A DNA stretch of 64,000 bases. It comes from Bacteroidales bacterium. Lineage in GTDB: Bacteria; Bacteroidota; Bacteroidia; Bacteroidales; Marinilabiliaceae. The stretch is from positions 1 to 64,000 of the forward strand of contig JAGCYH010000041.1 of assembly GCA_017960905.1 (NCBI GenBank). Direction: 5' to 3'. Below are positions 61,688-64,000 of the stretch, in pieces. Each line of letters opens with the position of its first letter. The stretch's first letter is position 1. A program made the translations under genes and the position numbers. Below the pieces are notes generated by a model, which searched no databases, had not been told where the DNA came from, and worked only from the letters and a program-made list of their open reading frames with translations.

Positions 61688-62404
61688 ATGGAGATAAGTG
61701 CAGAGGACTTTCGGCGGCAAGTGATGCGCGATTATCAGTGTGCGCGTGCGGGATTGCGGGTTCAGTATCTCGCTGCCGAAAGGCAGCTTGCCGATGCTTT
61801 AGTGTCGGATTGTAATGTGGCGCAAGTGGTTATGGCAAAGTGCGTTACTAAGGCCGACGAACTGGTTTTCCAGCGGCGGCAAGTGGCGTTTGAGTTTGCC
61901 ATGGGCGATGGCGATGCGGCCGACACCGAAGGCAAGTTGCGCGACCTTGCGCCAAAGGCGCAGGGCAGTCGCGTCGATTATGTGCGCGCGCTCAGCACCG
62001 ATGCCGGTTCCGACCGCATATCGTTGTGCTGCATCGACAGTCGTAGTGCTGTCGAGGGCGCGTTCTTTGAGGCGTTGTATAATGCCGTGGAGCGTCAGAG
62101 CGCCACGGCTTTTGTGGTGTGGAACAACGACGGCCGTCACAGCAACGCCAGTCTGCAAAGGCTCTTTGGTGGTTTTGCAGCATTTGAACATACTGAGCGT
62201 CCGCTGTCGATACTTACTGCGTCGGAAGGTGATTATGTGAGTTTGTGCCAAACTATTCAACATCAGATAGATACAACGCGCCGACATCGTCAGCCTTCGC
62301 TGACGATAATAGAGACGAGCGCCGACGGTTTGGCGCTGTTTGCCAAGTGGCTGACCGACAGAGGAATATGCAGCAGTGCCGATTTATCGGTTCTTACGCC
62401 CTAA
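61688..62404 (+). CDS. Short degenerate relative of 2-oxoacid dehydrogenase E1
   Basis: 238 residues. The order of phrases follows the alpha part of Bacteroidetes fused E1 components: FRRQVMRDYQCAR (E1: D-Y-R-x-A), NVAQVVMAKCVTKAD (E1: V-A-Q-x-A-M-A-K-x-F-x-x-G-D), FQRRQVAFEFAMG (E1: Y-R-D-Q-T-F-x-x-A-x-G), then EGAFFEALYNA (123-133; E1: E-G-L-F-F-E-x-x-N-A), VVWNNDG (143-149; E1: V-W-D-D-x-Y-G) and SEGDYVSLCQTI (179-190; E1: K-G-W-D-Y-A-A-L). The section with the His loop and the TPP diphosphate site is missing (about 60 residues), and E-G is preceded by DSRSAV instead of the G-D/N-A pattern. So it is intact as a gene but not a working E1. It converges with the hydrogenase-like gene by a 21-bp overlap. 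Confidence 0.5.
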   Translation: MEISAEDFRRQVMRDYQCARAGLRVQYLAAERQLADALVSDCNVAQVVMAKCVTKADELVFQRRQVAFEFAMGDGDAADTEGKLRDLAPKAQGSRVDYVRALSTDAGSDRISLCCIDSRSAVEGAFFEALYNAVERQSATAFVVWNNDGRHSNASLQRLFGGFAAFEHTERPLSILTASEGDYVSLCQTIQHQIDTTRRHRQPSLTIIETSADGLALFAKWLTDRGICSSADLSVLTP

Positions 62405-63139
62405 AAGGCTCAACACGCCATTGACGAAAGTCAGTGGGTGAACGGGATTGCCAGGTACGTAAAGGTCTATATGCCAATCTTTTAGCACAGAGCGGTCGAT
62501 GGCAGGGCTGTCGACGAACAGACCGCCGCTGATAGCGTCGGTGCCGGCCAGAATGACAATTTTCGGGTCGGGTGTGGCGTTGTAGGCGTCGACGAGAGGT
62601 GCTGCCATGTTCTCGCTTATTGGTCCGGTAACGACGATGCCGTCGGCATGTCGGGGCGAAGCGACGAAGTCGATGCCGAAGCGGCCAATATCGAAGTTGA
62701 CATTGCCAGTGGCATTGAGCTCCATCTCGCACGAGTTGTCGCCGCCGGCCGACACTTGTCGCAGTTTGAGCGAGCGGCCGAAGAGACGGCGTATCTCGCT
62801 TCGGATGCTGTCGGCGTCGAGGACGAAAGGCTTATTGTCGCCTTCGGCAACAATAAGGCCTTCGCGTGTGTTGTGCGCTATCTTGTAATCCTTTGTAAAT
62901 CTGATTTTTCCGGGGCAGGCGAAGGCACATTCGCCGCAGAAGCTGCAGCGTCCCAAGTCGATGCGCAGAGGGTGCGCCGAAATGGCGTCCATGGGACAGA
63001 GGTTGCAAAGTGCGTCCTCATCGACCTTTGCGTCGGTGATTTCGGGCCGTCCGCGGAAGATGCCCGGAACGTCGGTTGTTGTAACATCGGGAATGTACTG
63101 TTTACCCTGATGAAACCATATCTTAAATGCCTTTAACAT
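62384..63139 (-). CDS. Fused ferredoxin/NuoB-like subunit of a group-4 hydrogenase-type complex
   Basis: 251 residues. Residues 40-80 are ferredoxin-like (ALCNLCPMDAIS, RCSFCGECAFACPGKIRF): C65, C68, C71 and C75 form one normal motif, while the other keeps only two cysteines (C45, C48). Residues 130-250 resemble HycG/NuoB: DNSCEMELNATGN, ASPRHADGIVVTGPIS, AGTDAISGGLF and YVPGNPVHPLTFVNGVL. The proximal cluster normally needs several cysteines, including one in P-G-C-P-P; here only C137 remains and P-G-C-P-P reads PGNPV. So electron entry to this cluster is probably lost. Membrane-bound complex, 18 bp after the large subunit. Confidence 0.82.
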   Translation of the reverse strand: MLKAFKIWFHQGKQYIPDVTTTDVPGIFRGRPEITDAKVDEDALCNLCPMDAISAHPLRIDLGRCSFCGECAFACPGKIRFTKDYKIAHNTREGLIVAEGDNKPFVLDADSIRSEIRRLFGRSLKLRQVSAGGDNSCEMELNATGNVNFDIGRFGIDFVASPRHADGIVVTGPISENMAAPLVDAYNATPDPKIVILAGTDAISGGLFVDSPAIDRSVLKDWHIDLYVPGNPVHPLTFVNGVLSLLGRKNR

Positions 63140-63157
63140 AGTCTGTTACAATTAATG

Positions 63158-64000
63158 TTATAAATCGTGGCCGCAATAAGAGAGGTCGAAACTCTTGTTG
63201 CAGATTGGGAAATCGGAAATACCATTGTTGCGTACAGCCATAGCGAGGCCCATCCAGTTGTGAACCGATGGGTCAACTATCTTATAAGCAGTGAGTTGGC
63301 CGCCGGCGCCGGTAACAGCGCAGTGGCATATCTCGCCGCGCCAGCCTTCGACGAGCGACACGGTGAGCATGCCGGGGCGCAGCGGCAGTTCGGTCTGCGG
63401 CTGATAATCAGCCGCAGGCATAAGGTCTATGAGCCGTTCGATGTTCTGAATAGATGCCAAGACCTCTTCGTATCGCACGCGGGCGCGTGCGAAAACATCG
63501 CCTGAGGTTTTAACTATCGGTTTGATATTGAGCTCGTTGTAACGCAGATACGGATGCGATGCGCGAATGTCGGCCTCAATGCCCGAGGCTTTGGCGGCCA
63601 TGCCCACCAAACCGAGGCTGCGGGCCGTGGTGGTAGGCACAATGCCCGTACGTTCGATGCGCGATAGCACCGAAGGAAGGTCGAACATGTGTTCGCCCAT
63701 TTCGATGAAATGCGGCTTGTATTTCGCAATCGTATTTCGCCATGTATCAGCAAGTTGCGGTGTGAACGGGAAGTTGGTTTTTCCCGGTCGGATAAGGCTT
63801 TTGGCAAAGCGGTTGCCGCACCACTGCTGGAAGAAATTTATCATAGGCGTGCGCAACCGTCCGAAGACGGCGTTGCCGAGCTGGTAGGCAATGTCGGTGC
63901 AGATGGCGCTGAGGTCGCCGGTGTGAATGGCGATGCGCTCTTGCTCGAGGGCTATGGTGCGGTCGAAGGCAAGTTTCTCGGGCAGCTGGTATCCGGCGAG
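63158..64000 (-). CDS. HycE/NuoD-like large subunit of group-4 hydrogenase-type complex (5' end outside window)
   Basis: At least 280 residues, open to the window edge. TIALEQERIAIHTGDLSAIC (E-x-E-R-I-x-x-H) and CGNRFAKSLIRPG are the family core, and it ends WMGLAMAVRNNGISDFPICN, then KSFDLSYCGHDL. A NiFe hydrogenase would end with D-P-C-x-x-C; this motif is absent here, and the upstream C-x-x-C cannot be seen. This fits the energy-converting hydrogenase-related (Ehr) proteins. It is in one operon with the ferredoxin/NuoB-like gene. Confidence 0.8.
   Translation of the reverse strand, partial: LAGYQLPEKLAFDRTIALEQERIAIHTGDLSAICTDIAYQLGNAVFGRLRTPMINFFQQWCGNRFAKSLIRPGKTNFPFTPQLADTWRNTIAKYKPHFIEMGEHMFDLPSVLSRIERTGIVPTTTARSLGLVGMAAKASGIEADIRASHPYLRYNELNIKPIVKTSGDVFARARVRYEEVLASIQNIERLIDLMPAADYQPQTELPLRPGMLTVSLVEGWRGEICHCAVTGAGGQLTAYKIVDPSVHNWMGLAMAVRNNGISDFPICNKSFDLSYCGHDL

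Noticed and set aside
1..64000. CRISPR arrays, prophage or insertion sequences
   Set aside because: No regularly spaced repeats, transposase, integrase or phage structural genes were seen.

Overview
The window looks like a chromosomal segment of a Bacteroidales bacterium (Bacteroidetes). The evidence is: TAnnTTTG -7 promoter elements in front of many operons and few Shine-Dalgarno sequences; two BspA-like leucine-rich-repeat surface proteins with type IX (T9SS) style C-terminal tails; a DUF4834 protein beside ispH; an SDR-type mannonate oxidoreductase beside uxuA; and MBOAT/SGNH and aryl-polyene-like ketosynthase loci typical of the phylum. No transposase, integrase, CRISPR array, rRNA or ribosomal protein gene was seen. 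One tRNA (Asn, GUU) is present. Most genes, and all long operons, lie on the minus strand.

Layout. 1-8 kb is accessory: the end of a carboxylesterase, a RhuM-family gene, a tandem two-module secreted esterase, a hipBA toxin-antitoxin pair with a 44-bp palindrome upstream, a broken lipoprotein gene, and a BspA-like surface protein. 8-11 kb holds tRNA-Asn and a four-gene operon (membrane protein, cmk, ispH, DUF4834). 11-12.5 kb is a small accessory locus: a 25-codon leader ORF with three consecutive prolines, a terminator-like hairpin, a secreted protein and a stand-alone deaminase-fold protein. 12.5-16 kb holds hexuronate catabolism genes (SDR, uxuA) and a histidine kinase. 16-29 kb is a tightly packed minus-strand run (nadA, receiver protein, ruvB, flippase, dut, TPR lipid/envelope-type protein, EnvC-like, anti-sigma-like ATPase, ybeY, mnmG, uvrC, DMT permease). 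It carries two perfect 16-bp parS sites 1.85 kb apart, so the replication origin is probably not far away. The 0.5-kb AT-rich gap at 28.9-29.4 kb carries four copies of TGTCAGTT.

29.4-32.6 kb (ACP, acyltransferase, methyltransferase, dehydratase, thioesterase) and 50.4-54.9 kb (KS fusion, ACP, KS, KS-like protein, polysaccharide deacetylase) look like two halves of one aryl-polyene/dialkylresorcinol type lipid pathway, separated by 18 kb of mostly housekeeping genes: sigma-54 type regulator, Ppx, recJ, OmpA lipoprotein, purE, an MBOAT/SGNH acylation operon, dnaE, aroK and small proteins. 55-58 kb has an ACT protein with phenylacetate-CoA ligase and a MATE exporter.

58-64 kb has a large BspA-like protein preceded by a second Pro-Pro-Pro leader ORF, an intergenic mosaic of hairpin and short tandem repeats, a short degenerate relative of 2-oxoacid dehydrogenase E1, and two subunits of a group-4 hydrogenase-like complex whose metal-ligand cysteines are largely missing.

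The observations I rate highest are the LPPP leader ORFs, the stand-alone deaminase, the E1-like pseudoenzyme, the parS pair with the repeat-rich gap, and the split polyketide-like locus. All functional statements come from motif reading only; no database search was run.
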